From an uncultured Pelagibacteraceae bacterium (GTDB taxonomy: Bacteria > Pseudomonadota > Alphaproteobacteria > Pelagibacterales > Pelagibacteraceae), in NCBI GenBank assembly GCA_902524595.1, contig CABZDS010000001.1:124001-188000 (forward strand): DNA of 64,000 bases, given 5' to 3'. The stretch's first letter is position 1. Every line of letters begins with the position of its first letter. Below, one piece after another: positions 20,736 to 31,445 of the stretch. Position numbers and translations under genes: made by a program. The notes under the pieces are model-generated. The model saw only the letters and a list, made by a program, of their open reading frames with translations. It searched no databases and was not told the origin of the DNA.

Positions 20736-23020
20736 TTTGGTTTCTTGTAATTAATTACCCCTGCTGAATATGCTGCAACAGATGCTAAATTCAATATGTC
20801 AGATGTCGATGATCTTAATGGAGCAATTTCAATAGCTTGACCTAAACCGATTAATAGCGGTCCGATAACTTTAGCACCACCTAAAGTTTTCATTGTTTTA
20901 TAAGTTATAGCAGCACTATGTTGTCCAGGCATAATCAATATATTTGCATTACCAACTATTTCGGAGAATGGATAAAGGTCTTTATATTCATCACTTAAGG
21001 CCACATCAGGCTGCATATCTCCATCAAACTTAAAGTTAACCTTTTTATTTTTTAAAATTTCTACTGCATCTCTTATATGTTTAGTTCTAGCTGTAATTGG
21101 TTGGCCAAAGGTTGAGTGCGAAAGAAAAGCAACTTTTGGCTCAAAACCAAATAATTTTGCTACTCTAGATGCAGAAATAGCTATTTCAGAGAGTTGTTCA
21201 GATGTTGGATATTCATGAACACTTGTATCCGCAATAAAAACTGTTTTGCCCTTATTTACAATCATGTTCAATCCAAACATAATTTCTCCCGGTCTAACAT
21301 CTATGACCTTTTTTACTTTATCAAGAGATTGGCCATATCTTCTTGAATTTCCAGTTACCATTGCATCAGCATCACCACATGCAACCATGCAAGAACCCCA
21401 TATAACTCTGTCATTTCTAACCATTTTATCACAATCTCTTTCAAGCAATCCCTCTGTTCTTTGAAGTTTTTTAAATAAGTAATTCACATATTTTTTTCGT
21501 TTGTCACTCAAAGTAGAGTTTACAATCTCAATATCAAAGTTTTCTCCGTAACCAATCTCTCTAAGTTTTTCTTTAACAACTTTTTCTTTAGCAACTAAAA
21601 TAGGCGTACCCAGTCCACTATTTTTAAATGCTATAGCTGCCTTCAAAGTATTTTCATCCTCACCATCAGCAAATACAACTTTTTTGTTTGTTTTTTTAAT
21701 TTGATTATTTATTCCCTGCATAATAGTTACAGATGGATCAAGCCTTTGTTTTAGCTGTTCTGAATATTGATCAAAATTTTCTATTTTTTTCCTAGCTACA
21801 CCAGATTTTATAGCAGCTTTTGCTACTGCTACTGGTATTACACTTATTAACCGAGGATCAAAAGTAGATGGAATAATATATTCTTTTCCATAATTAGGTC
21901 TTTCGCCACCCATTGCAGCGGCTACTTCGTCAGGCACAAATTCTCTTGCAAGCGTTGCAATAGCATTAGCTGCTGCAACTTTCATTTCTTCATTAATAGT
22001 TTTTGCTCTTACATCTAACGCTCCCCTAAATATGTAGGGAAACCCAATTAAATTATTTACTTGATTTGGATAATCGGATCTACCCGTTGCTATAATTGCA
22101 TCATTCCTCACATCTTCTATATCCTCTGGTTTAATTTCAGGATCAGGATTTGCGCAAGCAAATATAATTGGATTTTTTGCCATTTTTTTAACCATACTTT
22201 TTTTTACAACTCCAGCGGCGGATAAGCCCAAAAATACATCTGCATTTTTCATCGCATCATCCAAATTTTTATCATTTGTTTCTACTGCAAATTCTTTCTT
22301 CCAAGTGTTAATATCTTTTCTATTTTTATTAATAACTCCCTTTGTATCCAACATTTTGATATTATTTTTTGGAATACCTGTGCTTCTAAACAACTTTGCA
22401 CACGCCATAGCTGCAGCGCCTGCACCGTTAATCACTATTTTAATTTTTTTTAAGTTCTTTTTTGCAATATCCACAGCGTTAATTAAAGCAGCTGTTGTTA
22501 TGATTGCCGTCCCATGTTGATCATCGTGAAAGACAGGAATATCTAGAATTTTTTTTAATTCTTCTTCGATTATAAAACAGTTTGGAGCTGCAATGTCTTC
22601 AAGATTTATACCACCAAAACTTTTTGCGATATGCTTTATTGAATTAATTATTTCTTTTGTATCTTCAGTGTCTATTTCTAAATCTATCGAGTCAATATCT
22701 GCAAATCTTTTAAAAAGAACTGCTTTTCCTTCCATCACTGGTTTTGATGCTATCGCACCCAAATTTCCTAGCCCTAATATTGCTGATCCATTGCTAATTA
22801 CTGCAACCAGGTTCCCTTTAGTAGTATATTCATATGCTAACTCAGGATTGTCTGCTATTGCTTTCACAGGAGCCGCAACACCAGGAGAATAAGCTAGGGC
22901 TAAGTCTCTTTTTGTAGTTACAGGCTTTGATGAAACGATCTCTATTTTGCCAGATTTGTCATAAGTATGAAAATCTAAAGCTTCTTTATCAGAATAATGC
23001 TCAATTTTGTTTTTTTTCAT
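20732..23020 (-). CDS. maeB: NADP-dependent malic enzyme with phosphotransacetylase-like C-terminal domain
   Basis: TTKRDLALAYSPGVAAP, FHDDQHGTAIITTAALINA, C-terminal PTA-like PGQHSAAITYKTMKTLGG. Confidence 0.95.
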   Translation of the reverse strand: MKKNKIEHYSDKEALDFHTYDKSGKIEIVSSKPVTTKRDLALAYSPGVAAPVKAIADNPELAYEYTTKGNLVAVISNGSAILGLGNLGAIASKPVMEGKAVLFKRFADIDSIDLEIDTEDTKEIINSIKHIAKSFGGINLEDIAAPNCFIIEEELKKILDIPVFHDDQHGTAIITTAALINAVDIAKKNLKKIKIVINGAGAAAMACAKLFRSTGIPKNNIKMLDTKGVINKNRKDINTWKKEFAVETNDKNLDDAMKNADVFLGLSAAGVVKKSMVKKMAKNPIIFACANPDPEIKPEDIEDVRNDAIIATGRSDYPNQVNNLIGFPYIFRGALDVRAKTINEEMKVAAANAIATLAREFVPDEVAAAMGGERPNYGKEYIIPSTFDPRLISVIPVAVAKAAIKSGVARKKIENFDQYSEQLKQRLDPSVTIMQGINNQIKKTNKKVVFADGEDENTLKAAIAFKNSGLGTPILVAKEKVVKEKLREIGYGENFDIEIVNSTLSDKRKKYVNYLFKKLQRTEGLLERDCDKMVRNDRVIWGSCMVACGDADAMVTGNSRRYGQSLDKVKKVIDVRPGEIMFGLNMIVNKGKTVFIADTSVHEYPTSEQLSEIAISASRVAKLFGFEPKVAFLSHSTFGQPITARTKHIRDAVEILKNKKVNFKFDGDMQPDVALSDEYKDLYPFSEIVGNANILIMPGQHSAAITYKTMKTLGGAKVIGPLLIGLGQAIEIAPLRSSTSDILNLASVAAYSAGVINYKKPN

Positions 23021-23064
23021 TTTTTCTTTAGATATACAAAAGGATTAAGCTACTAATATGATTT

Positions 23065-24591
23065 ATGAATTTAATTAAGTCAACAGGCACATTTAGTCTG
23101 TTCGTTATTCTAAGCAGAATTTTAGGATACATTAGAGACTTTTTTATAGCTATTTATCTTGGTTCAGGACCAATTGCTGATGCATTCTTCGTAGCATTTA
23201 GAATACCAAATACCTTTAGAAGATTATTTGCAGAAGGTACCTTTAATGCAGCATTTGTTCCATCTTACACATCAGAACTTTTGTCTGGTAAAAAAAAAGC
23301 TCAGAAATTTGCAAATTCAGTATTTAATTTATTGGTCTTTGCACTTTTAAGTCTAACAATTTTAATTGAGATTTTTATGCCAAGTTTTATAAAATTGATT
23401 GCCCCTGGCTTCTCAGATATAGATGAAAAGTTCAAATTAGCTGTTGATTTAACCAGAATTACTTTTCCATTTTTATTTTTTATAAGTATAGCATCTTTTT
23501 TTTCAGCAATTTTAAATTCGCATAACAAATTTGCAGCCGCTGCTGCTGCTCCTCTTTTTTTAAATGTAATATTAATAATTTGTTTCCTTATTATAAAAAA
23601 TGGTACAGATTTAGTTTACTATCTAAGTTATGCAGTAACATTAGCGGGAATTATACAATTTATATTTTTAATTATTTTTACTAGAAAATATTTTTATCCT
23701 AATTTTTACTTCAATTTCCAAATAGATAAAAACATAAAATTTTTTTTTAGTAAACTTTTACCAAGCATATTTTCATCTGGGGTCACCCAAATAAATATAT
23801 TAGTTGGGACTATAATTGCTTCTTTCCAAGCAAGTGCAGTCTCATATTTGTATTATGCAGATAGAATTTATCAGATAAACTTAGCGATAGCAGGGATTGT
23901 AATTGGTATAATTATACTGCCCAACTTAAGTAGGTATGTTAAGAGTAAAAATAAAATAAAATTGGAAATCTTACAAAATAAGTCTCTGGAGTTGAGTTTA
24001 TTTTTAAGTCTTCCTGCTACACTTGCATTAATTTTTGCTTCTGAAGAAATTGTTTCTGCACTTTTTGGATATGGATCTTTTAGCGAAGAAAGTGTTAAAA
24101 ATTCAGCTCATGCATTATTTTATTTTGCATTAGGTCTACCCGCATTCTCGATGATAAAAATATTTTCAAGTTTTATATTTGCAAGAAATGATACTAAAAC
24201 GCCTTTTTACTTTTCATTGATTTCTGTAATATTAAATATCGTTATTAGTGTATCTTTATTCAGCAAAATAGGGTTTATTATAATTCCTATAGCAACAAGT
24301 ATTTCATCTTGGTTGAATGGATTCTTGCTGATGGTATTCGTCCTAAATAAAAATTACTTTAATTTCAATGACTCGTTTTTTATACAGCTATTTAAAATAT
24401 TTATTGTAAATTTAATTTGTTTGGGATTATTTAAAATATTAATAAATTATTTTAGTAATTATTTTACATTTACAAATACTTATAAATTTTTAGCAATTAT
24501 ATTATTAGTTATTTTAACTTTTGCTTCTTATTTGTTAATTTCAATACTCATTAAGGCCTTTAAAATATCTGATATTAAATTAAACTATTAA
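23065..24591 (+). CDS. murJ: Lipid II flippase MurJ (MviN)
   Basis: SRILGYIRDFFIA, DAFFVAFRIPNTFRRLFAEGTFNAAFVP. Confidence 0.96.
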   Translation: MNLIKSTGTFSLFVILSRILGYIRDFFIAIYLGSGPIADAFFVAFRIPNTFRRLFAEGTFNAAFVPSYTSELLSGKKKAQKFANSVFNLLVFALLSLTILIEIFMPSFIKLIAPGFSDIDEKFKLAVDLTRITFPFLFFISIASFFSAILNSHNKFAAAAAAPLFLNVILIICFLIIKNGTDLVYYLSYAVTLAGIIQFIFLIIFTRKYFYPNFYFNFQIDKNIKFFFSKLLPSIFSSGVTQINILVGTIIASFQASAVSYLYYADRIYQINLAIAGIVIGIIILPNLSRYVKSKNKIKLEILQNKSLELSLFLSLPATLALIFASEEIVSALFGYGSFSEESVKNSAHALFYFALGLPAFSMIKIFSSFIFARNDTKTPFYFSLISVILNIVISVSLFSKIGFIIIPIATSISSWLNGFLLMVFVLNKNYFNFNDSFFIQLFKIFIVNLICLGLFKILINYFSNYFTFTNTYKFLAIILLVILTFASYLLISILIKAFKISDIKLNY

Positions 24592-24594
24592 GTT

Positions 24595-25596
24595 ATGTCT
24601 AAAAAAATTTTTTCGGGAGTTCAACCAACGGGCAATTTACATATTGGCAATTATATAGGTGCAATAAAGAATTTTGTAGATTTACAAAATAATAAAGATA
24701 ACAGCTGCATTTTTTGTGTTGTCGATCTTCATGCAATTACAGTAATGCAAGATCCGACAGAGTTAAAAAATAATATTAGAGAGACAGCAGCAGCATTTAT
24801 TGCAAGCGGTATTGATCCAAAAAATTGTATAATATTCAATCAATCTTTAGTTCCCGCACATTCTGAGGGTTCTTGGATTTTAGGATGTATTGCTAGAATG
24901 GGTTGGCTAAATAGAATGACACAATTCAAAGAGAAAGCTGGAAAAGATAAGGAAAAAGCTAGTGTTGGTTTGTATATTTATCCAATTCTAATGGCCTCTG
25001 ATATTCTTTTATATGACGCTACTCATGTACCAGTTGGAGATGATCAAAAACAGCATCTAGAACTCTGTAAAGATATAGCTCAAAAATTTAATAATGAATA
25101 TAAATGTCCAGATTTCCTAAGGCCTCCTGAGCCACTTATACAAAAAAATTTTTCAAGAATTATGAGTTTGAAAGATGGCACAAAAAAAATGAGTAAGTCA
25201 GATATTGCTGAAGGAAGTAGGATCAATTTAACAGATACCGAGGATCAAATTATTAACAAAATAAAAAAAGCAAAAACAGATAATGATACTTTGCCTGAAA
25301 ATGAAGAAGGACTTAAGAACAGACCTGAAGCAAAAAATTTGATGGGTATTTACTCTAGCTTAAGCAATAAAAATATTACTAATACAATAAATGAATTTGA
25401 GGGAAAAAACTTTTCTGATTTAAAAAATAAACTGTCTGAAATAATTGTGACTAAATTGTCACCTATATCAAAAGAAATAAAAAAATTGTTGTCAGATAAA
25501 AATTACATAGATCAAATTTTAAAGGATGGTGCGGCAAAAGCGGAGGATATTTCTTCTAAAAAAGTTAAAAAAATAAAAGAAATAGTTGGTTTTTAA
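24595..25596 (+). CDS. trpS: Tryptophanyl-tRNA synthetase
   Basis: [26 protein letters not shown]. Confidence 0.98.
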   Translation: MSKKIFSGVQPTGNLHIGNYIGAIKNFVDLQNNKDNSCIFCVVDLHAITVMQDPTELKNNIRETAAAFIASGIDPKNCIIFNQSLVPAHSEGSWILGCIARMGWLNRMTQFKEKAGKDKEKASVGLYIYPILMASDILLYDATHVPVGDDQKQHLELCKDIAQKFNNEYKCPDFLRPPEPLIQKNFSRIMSLKDGTKKMSKSDIAEGSRINLTDTEDQIINKIKKAKTDNDTLPENEEGLKNRPEAKNLMGIYSSLSNKNITNTINEFEGKNFSDLKNKLSEIIVTKLSPISKEIKKLLSDKNYIDQILKDGAAKAEDISSKKVKKIKEIVGF

Positions 25597-25633
25597 TCAT
25601 TTAATATTTTGAAATAAACACTATATAAAATAT

Positions 25634-26176
25634 ATGTTTATACAAACTGAAAATACACCTAACCCAAATTCATTAAAATTCTTACCTGGTAGAAGGGTAT
25701 CTAATAATGGTTCTTTGGAAGTTTTAAATCAGGAAGATACAAATAATTTATTGATAAAGAACTTACTGCAAATAAATGGAGTGACTGGAGTATTTTTAGG
25801 AGAAGATTTCTTTTCTATAAATAAAGAAGAGAATAAAAAATGGGAAGATATTCAACATATTGTTATATCTTATGTAAATGAGCATTATGCAAATGGCAAT
25901 ACTTGCATTATAGACAAAACAAATGAAGAAGAGCAAAACAAAAATTATTCAGAGATCGAAAAAAAAATAATAAGTATTCTAGATTCTAAAATTAGACCAG
26001 CTGTTGCAAGAGATGGAGGAGATATAAAGTTCCAAGAATTCAAGGATGGAAAAGTTAGAGTTTTGTTAAAAGGTAGTTGTTCAGGCTGTCCGTCTTCAAC
26101 TCTTACTTTAAAAAAAGGTGTAGAAAACTTGCTTTGTCATTATATTCCTGAAGTTAAAGAAGTTTTAGCTGTATAA
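25634..26176 (+). CDS. NifU/NFU family iron-sulfur scaffold protein
   Basis: MFIQTENTPNPNSLKFLPG, RDGGDIKF, GSCSGCPSSTLTLK CxxC. Confidence 0.95.
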   Translation: MFIQTENTPNPNSLKFLPGRRVSNNGSLEVLNQEDTNNLLIKNLLQINGVTGVFLGEDFFSINKEENKKWEDIQHIVISYVNEHYANGNTCIIDKTNEEEQNKNYSEIEKKIISILDSKIRPAVARDGGDIKFQEFKDGKVRVLLKGSCSGCPSSTLTLKKGVENLLCHYIPEVKEVLAV

Positions 26177-26195
26177 CTAAATAATAATTATTATA

Positions 26196-27296
26196 TTGAA
26201 ACTAATGGTTAGACGTACAAAAAACAAAAGTATTAAATTCAAGCAAAAGAAAAATAACATACTTAGATTTTCCACAATTAGTATTTTTGTAATATTCTCA
26301 TTCTTTTCTTTACCAACCGTAAGTAATTTTTTGGATAAAAATTTAAATTTTAAAAAATCTATAATCTCAAATTCTGGTGTAAATTTTGACCAAGAATTAG
26401 AAAAAAGAAAAAAAGTGATAGACGGAGCAATAGAAACCAAAACAAATAAACTGAGTATAAAAAATATTTTTGCCGATATTGATTTTTTCAGTACAGATGA
26501 CGAGGGACAAAATTCAATAAGATTTGATGCAAGAACAATTGAGCAATTGTTTAAAGATACAAATTATAATCTTGAAAGAGTTCGTGAGACTAAATTAGTA
26601 AATATTGGTAACAAAATTGATCATCTTCCAAAAGAGATCAAAAGTATTGAGAGTTCAAAAAAGAGAAAGAAACTATTTATTCAAATAGTTTTACCGTTAA
26701 TTGTAGAAGAGAACGCTAAAATTAGACTTGATAGAAAGGAACTATTTAAAATATTGGCAAAAAATATAAACACTCGAAAAGAAAAGAATTGGTTAAAAAA
26801 AAAATTTAAACAATATGGTTTAAGAGATGGAGATTTTTATTCTTTGAAAGTTAGAATGGATGAAATCCCTGTCTCATTAGCACTTGCTCAAGCTGCAAAA
26901 GAAACTGGATGGGGTACATCGAGATTTGCACTAGAAGGAAATGCATTATTTGGGCAATGGACTTGGAATGGTGAAGGAATAAGACCAGCTGGTGTAGATA
27001 AAGATGCAAAACACAAAGTTGCAAAATTCGCAGTCCTTAAAGCATCAGTAAGAGCATATCAGCGAAATTTAAATACTCATAGCAGCTATATTAAATTTAG
27101 AAAGGAAAGAGCAATTCAAAGAGACAACGATGAAAAATTAGACAGTTTAAAGCTGGTAAATTATTTAGATAAATACGCGGAGACAGGACAACAATATATT
27201 GATGTGTTAAAACAAATTATAAAGCAAAATTCTCTTACAGACTTTGATGATGTAAATGTAATGCCTACGAGTAAGAAGACTAAAAAATTAATTTAA
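26196..27296 (+). CDS. Glucosaminidase/Bax-like protein
   Basis: ALAQAAKETGWGTSRFALEGNALFGQWTWNGEG, VRAYQRNLNTHSSY. Confidence 0.88.
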   Translation: MKLMVRRTKNKSIKFKQKKNNILRFSTISIFVIFSFFSLPTVSNFLDKNLNFKKSIISNSGVNFDQELEKRKKVIDGAIETKTNKLSIKNIFADIDFFSTDDEGQNSIRFDARTIEQLFKDTNYNLERVRETKLVNIGNKIDHLPKEIKSIESSKKRKKLFIQIVLPLIVEENAKIRLDRKELFKILAKNINTRKEKNWLKKKFKQYGLRDGDFYSLKVRMDEIPVSLALAQAAKETGWGTSRFALEGNALFGQWTWNGEGIRPAGVDKDAKHKVAKFAVLKASVRAYQRNLNTHSSYIKFRKERAIQRDNDEKLDSLKLVNYLDKYAETGQQYIDVLKQIIKQNSLTDFDDVNVMPTSKKTKKLI

Positions 27297-28345
27297 TTTT
27301 GAACAAATTGGAAACCTGAAAATCTCCACCCATTTTCATCTTTTAAAGAACAATTAATTCTCCCTCTTCTCTCAATAAATTTTTCTGCAAAATTAATAAT
27401 TAATATATTGTCAATTAAGACAATTTTTGTTTTTCTCCATTTTGAACCTTCATTTGAAAAACAATTAATATTTTCTAAATTTTTTTGATCTTTGAAAAAT
27501 TCTATTGTCATTCTAGGTGGGTTTTCTCCATCTATCATAAATTTGTTTTCAGGTTTAATTATTCTATACTGAAGTGGCAAATAAGATATTATCTCTTTAA
27601 ATCTTTTTATTTCTCCATATTTTTCGTTTATAGGGAATCTTGGTAGTTCATATCTATCTTTGTTTAAATCAATAACACCTGAATGTTGGCCAAATGCAAA
27701 TTCAAAATTTTTTGAAATATAATTTTTCTGCTCTAAATTATACTCACCGAAGGGATATGAAAAAAAACTTGGATTATAACCTAATTTATCATTAAAAATT
27801 TTAATTGATTTTTTTATATCTTCTACAAACTTTTGAAAAGTAAATTTAATTAAATAATCGTGTGAATGAGAATGATTACCAATATAAGCAAAGTTTTCTT
27901 TTTCTACTTCTTTTATTTGGTTCCAGCTCATGTATCCTTTATTTCCAACTGACTCTGTTGAGACAAATAAAATAAACGGAATTTTTCCCTCTTTTAAAAT
28001 TGGCCAAGCATTTTCATAAAATGATGTGAATGCATCATCAATTGTTAGTAAAATTTTCTTTTGTTTCTTGACTTTTTTAAAATTTTTTGAAAATTCACCG
28101 GGATTATAAAAATTTAAATTGTTTTCTTTTATTAAATTAATTTGTTTTTTAAATACATCTAATCTAATATTTGTTGATGGATACTTATTTTCTTCAAATC
28201 TATGATACATAATTGCCAAAATACCTTGTTCATTTTTAAAATATTTTTTATTTACTACTTCAGCTTTAACGTTTAAAAAAATAATAAAAAAAATGAATAC
28301 TTTAGTTATTAACGCTGCAGATAATAAAATTTTATTTTGTCTCAT
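27293..28345 (-). CDS. Polysaccharide deacetylase family protein
   Basis: ILLTIDDAFTSFYENAWPIL, GNHSHSHDYL, FSYPFGEYN; start chosen at MRQNK (ORF extends to 28354). Confidence 0.88.
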   Translation of the reverse strand: MRQNKILLSAALITKVFIFFIIFLNVKAEVVNKKYFKNEQGILAIMYHRFEENKYPSTNIRLDVFKKQINLIKENNLNFYNPGEFSKNFKKVKKQKKILLTIDDAFTSFYENAWPILKEGKIPFILFVSTESVGNKGYMSWNQIKEVEKENFAYIGNHSHSHDYLIKFTFQKFVEDIKKSIKIFNDKLGYNPSFFSYPFGEYNLEQKNYISKNFEFAFGQHSGVIDLNKDRYELPRFPINEKYGEIKRFKEIISYLPLQYRIIKPENKFMIDGENPPRMTIEFFKDQKNLENINCFSNEGSKWRKTKIVLIDNILIINFAEKFIERRGRINCSLKDENGWRFSGFQFVQN

Positions 28346-28670
28346 AACTAACATAGAATCTTATACTACCACTCATATAAACAGTAGGGAAAATTTTGAC
28401 AAAATAATGATATTAATTTTAAATTTTCTTAAAGAACATAATTCAAATTTAGATAAAATAAGTGAAATATTTGTCAATCAAGGTCCTGGCAAAGTCTCAA
28501 GTATTAGAAATTCAATAGCAATCGCAAAAGGCATTGCTTTTGCAAAAAATATTGATTTATATGGATTTTCTAGTGAACACTTAACCCAAAAAAGTGTAGA
28601 TCAGTTAGTAAAAATTGATAAAAAAAATTTTACAAATATTAATTTGATTAAACCCCTTTACTCGAGTTAA
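28293..28670 (+). CDS. tsaB: Short TsaB-like t6A biosynthesis protein
   Basis: MNTLVINAADNKILFCLI..., VNQGPGKVSSIRNSIAIAKGIAFA; only 125 aa. Confidence 0.75.
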   Translation: MNTLVINAADNKILFCLITNIESYTTTHINSRENFDKIMILILNFLKEHNSNLDKISEIFVNQGPGKVSSIRNSIAIAKGIAFAKNIDLYGFSSEHLTQKSVDQLVKIDKKNFTNINLIKPLYSS

Positions 28671-28678
28671 AATATATT

Positions 28679-29098
28679 ATGCTAGAAACTATTGAAGAAA
28701 AATGCCAAAAAAATGGAGTAAAACTTACAGATCAAAGAAGGATAATCGCAAGAGTAATTTCCGAGTCTAAAAAAACATACGGAGAGTCTGACCACCCAGA
28801 TGTTGATGAATTGTATAATAGAGTTTCTCAAATAGATTCTAAAATTAGTATTGCTACGGTTTATAGAACAGTCAAACTTTTCGAAGAAGCGGGAATTTTA
28901 ACAAAACATGATTTTAAGTCTGGTAAAGCAAGATATGAGCTTAACGATGACCATAATCATTTGATTGATATTAAAACTGGAGAAATAATAGAATTTGTTG
29001 ATGAAGAGATTGAAGAATTACAAAAAAAAATCGCAGATAAATATGGCTATAAGCTCGTTGATCATAAATTAGAACTATACGGAATCAAAAAAAAGTAA
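28679..29098 (+). CDS. fur: Fur/Mur family metal-responsive regulator
   Basis: VKLTDQRRIIARVI, SIATVYRTVKLFEEAGI, DDHNHLIDIKTGEIIEF. Confidence 0.9.
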   Translation: MLETIEEKCQKNGVKLTDQRRIIARVISESKKTYGESDHPDVDELYNRVSQIDSKISIATVYRTVKLFEEAGILTKHDFKSGKARYELNDDHNHLIDIKTGEIIEFVDEEIEELQKKIADKYGYKLVDHKLELYGIKKK

Positions 29099-29101
29099 TT
29101 A

Positions 29102-30433
29102 ATGCGTAAAAAGGTATTTATAAAGACATTTGGTTGTCAAATGAATGAGTATGACTCCAACAGGATATACGATGCTGTTAGAGCTATAGGTTATAATAAA
29201 ACTGAAAATCAGGATGAAGCTGATTGTTATATTTTAAACACTTGTCATATTAGAGACAAAGCTAAAGATAAAGTTTATCACGAGATAGGAAGGGTTAAGA
29301 AATTATACAAAGATAAAAAAAAACCAATAATGGTTGTTGCAGGTTGTGTAGCGCAAGCTGAAAATATAGAGATGCTCAATAGAGAAAAATATATAGATCT
29401 TGTTATAGGTCCACAATCTTATCAAAAGATAAACAATCTTTTAAAGAATTTTGAGGAAGAAAACAAAGTTGAAGAAACTGAATTTGACTCAGTGTCTAAG
29501 TTTAGGTACTTCGATAATATTAAAAATAATAATACCAATGTTTCATCTTTCTTAACGATTCAAGAGGGTTGTGATAAGTTTTGTCACTTTTGTGTTGTTC
29601 CGTATACTAGAGGACCAGAATATTCTCGACCATTCAAAAGCATTATTAATGAAGCCGAGAAATTAATAAAGAACGGATCTAGAGAAATTACTTTTCTTGG
29701 CCAAAACGTAAATGCATATTCTTATATAGATGAATCCAGAGAGTACCGACTATCAGATCTTATCAATACACTCAGCAAATATAACGAAATAAGTAGAATT
29801 AGATATACCACTTCTCACCCAAGAGATATGACAGATGATCTTATTGAATGTTATAAAAATTCGAAAAAGTTAATGCCTTTTGTTCATTTACCAATTCAAA
29901 GCGGTTCTGACAGAATATTAAAAATGATGAACAGAAAGCATACTGTAAATTATTATTTAGATATTTATGAAAAATTAATCAAAATTAATTCTGATATAAA
30001 ATTTTCTAGTGACTTTATTATTGGATATCCTGGAGAAACAGAGAATGATTTTAAAGAAACTATACATTTAATTAATAAAATTAAATTTATAAATTCATTC
30101 TCTTTTATTTTCAGTCCAAGACCAGGAACAAAGGCTGCCAAATTAGAGATTACAGATAAAAATAAACTTAAAAATAGGCTGATAACTATTCAAGAAAAAT
30201 TATTTAGTAACCAAATAGAATTGAATAAATCTTTAGAAGGCAAAACCTTAGAGGTGCTTGTGGAAAATAAACTTAAAAACCAAAACAAATATTTTGGACG
30301 AAATAAATTTTTAAATTCTGTAATTTTTGATGGTAAAGAAAGTCATATTGGCAAACTAATTAAAGTTAATATTGAAAAAAGTAATCAAAATTCTCTATTT
30401 GGTAAAGTAATAGATGAAATGAAAGCAGCATAA
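29102..30433 (+). CDS. miaB: tRNA-2-methylthio-N6-dimethylallyladenosine synthase MiaB
   Basis: KTFGCQMNEYDSNR, QEGCDKFCHFCVVPYTRG, TRAM domain. Confidence 0.97.
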   Translation: MRKKVFIKTFGCQMNEYDSNRIYDAVRAIGYNKTENQDEADCYILNTCHIRDKAKDKVYHEIGRVKKLYKDKKKPIMVVAGCVAQAENIEMLNREKYIDLVIGPQSYQKINNLLKNFEEENKVEETEFDSVSKFRYFDNIKNNNTNVSSFLTIQEGCDKFCHFCVVPYTRGPEYSRPFKSIINEAEKLIKNGSREITFLGQNVNAYSYIDESREYRLSDLINTLSKYNEISRIRYTTSHPRDMTDDLIECYKNSKKLMPFVHLPIQSGSDRILKMMNRKHTVNYYLDIYEKLIKINSDIKFSSDFIIGYPGETENDFKETIHLINKIKFINSFSFIFSPRPGTKAAKLEITDKNKLKNRLITIQEKLFSNQIELNKSLEGKTLEVLVENKLKNQNKYFGRNKFLNSVIFDGKESHIGKLIKVNIEKSNQNSLFGKVIDEMKAA

Positions 30434-30434
30434 T

Positions 30435-31445
30435 TTGAAAAATTTTGCAAAATCAAAAATTAACCCTGACTTAAAATATGTATATTCAGAAAACAATGCT
30501 TTAAGTATTGTATTTCAAAGCAATGAATTACTTTTAGGTGTTTTAGGAGAATTTAATAATAACTTAAAAGAATTAGAAAAAGTTACAAATACTAGCATTT
30601 ACTCTAGAGGAAATTCAATTTTATTAAAAAATACGCCTGAAAAAAATGAGTTAATAAAGAATGCAATTCAATTTCTTGTAGATCAATTTTTAAATAATGG
30701 AACAGTAGAAAAAAAGGATATAGAGTCATCTGTAAACAAATTTATGATTGATGAGAAAGTTTCAAATAAAAGTAAAAATGTAGAATACATAATAAAAACT
30801 CCAAAAAAATCTGTAATACCAAGATCAGAGAAGCAAAAAAGATATATAAGTGCTTTAAAAGAATCAGATATTGTTATTTCTGCAGGACCAGCGGGAACTG
30901 GTAAAACTTTTTTAGCCGTCGCAGTTGCTTTAACAATGCTACTAGAAAAAAAAATAGAACGAATCATTTTATCTAGACCAGCAGTGGAGGCAGGAGAAAG
31001 ATTAGGTTTTTTACCAGGAGATATGAGAGAAAAAGTTGATCCTTATTTAAGACCTCTATACGATTCATTATATGATTTATTAGATTTTGAAAAAATTCAA
31101 AAAAAAATAGAAGTTGGAGATATTGAAATTGCACCACTTGCTTTCATGAGGGGAAGAACTTTAAAAAATTCCTTTGCAATACTTGATGAGGCACAAAATG
31201 CCACCGATACTCAAATAAAAATGTTCTTAACAAGAATTGGTGAAAATTCTAAAATAATTATTAACGGCGATCCTTCCCAAATAGACTTACCTAATAAAAC
31301 AATATCAGGTTTAAATAGATCAAAAAAATTACTTGGTCATTTAAATGAAATATCTGTTATAGATTTTGATCATAGTGATGTTGTAAGACACCCACTAGTT
31401 TCTAAGATAGTCAAGGCTTATTCTGATAAAAATTCAGATCAATGA
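30435..31445 (+). CDS. ybeZ: PhoH family ATPase (YbeZ)
   Basis: SAGPAGTGKTFLAVA, AILDEAQNATDTQIKMFLTRIG; TTG start. Confidence 0.95.
   Translation: MKNFAKSKINPDLKYVYSENNALSIVFQSNELLLGVLGEFNNNLKELEKVTNTSIYSRGNSILLKNTPEKNELIKNAIQFLVDQFLNNGTVEKKDIESSVNKFMIDEKVSNKSKNVEYIIKTPKKSVIPRSEKQKRYISALKESDIVISAGPAGTGKTFLAVAVALTMLLEKKIERIILSRPAVEAGERLGFLPGDMREKVDPYLRPLYDSLYDLLDFEKIQKKIEVGDIEIAPLAFMRGRTLKNSFAILDEAQNATDTQIKMFLTRIGENSKIIINGDPSQIDLPNKTISGLNRSKKLLGHLNEISVIDFDHSDVVRHPLVSKIVKAYSDKNSDQ

Noticed and set aside
26180-26194. AATAATAATTATTAT before the Bax-like gene, resembling the Fur-like boxes
   Set aside because: Shares the AATAATAATTATT core with the 50.9-kb repeats but is pure A/T and isolated; chance occurrence in such AT-rich DNA is plausible.
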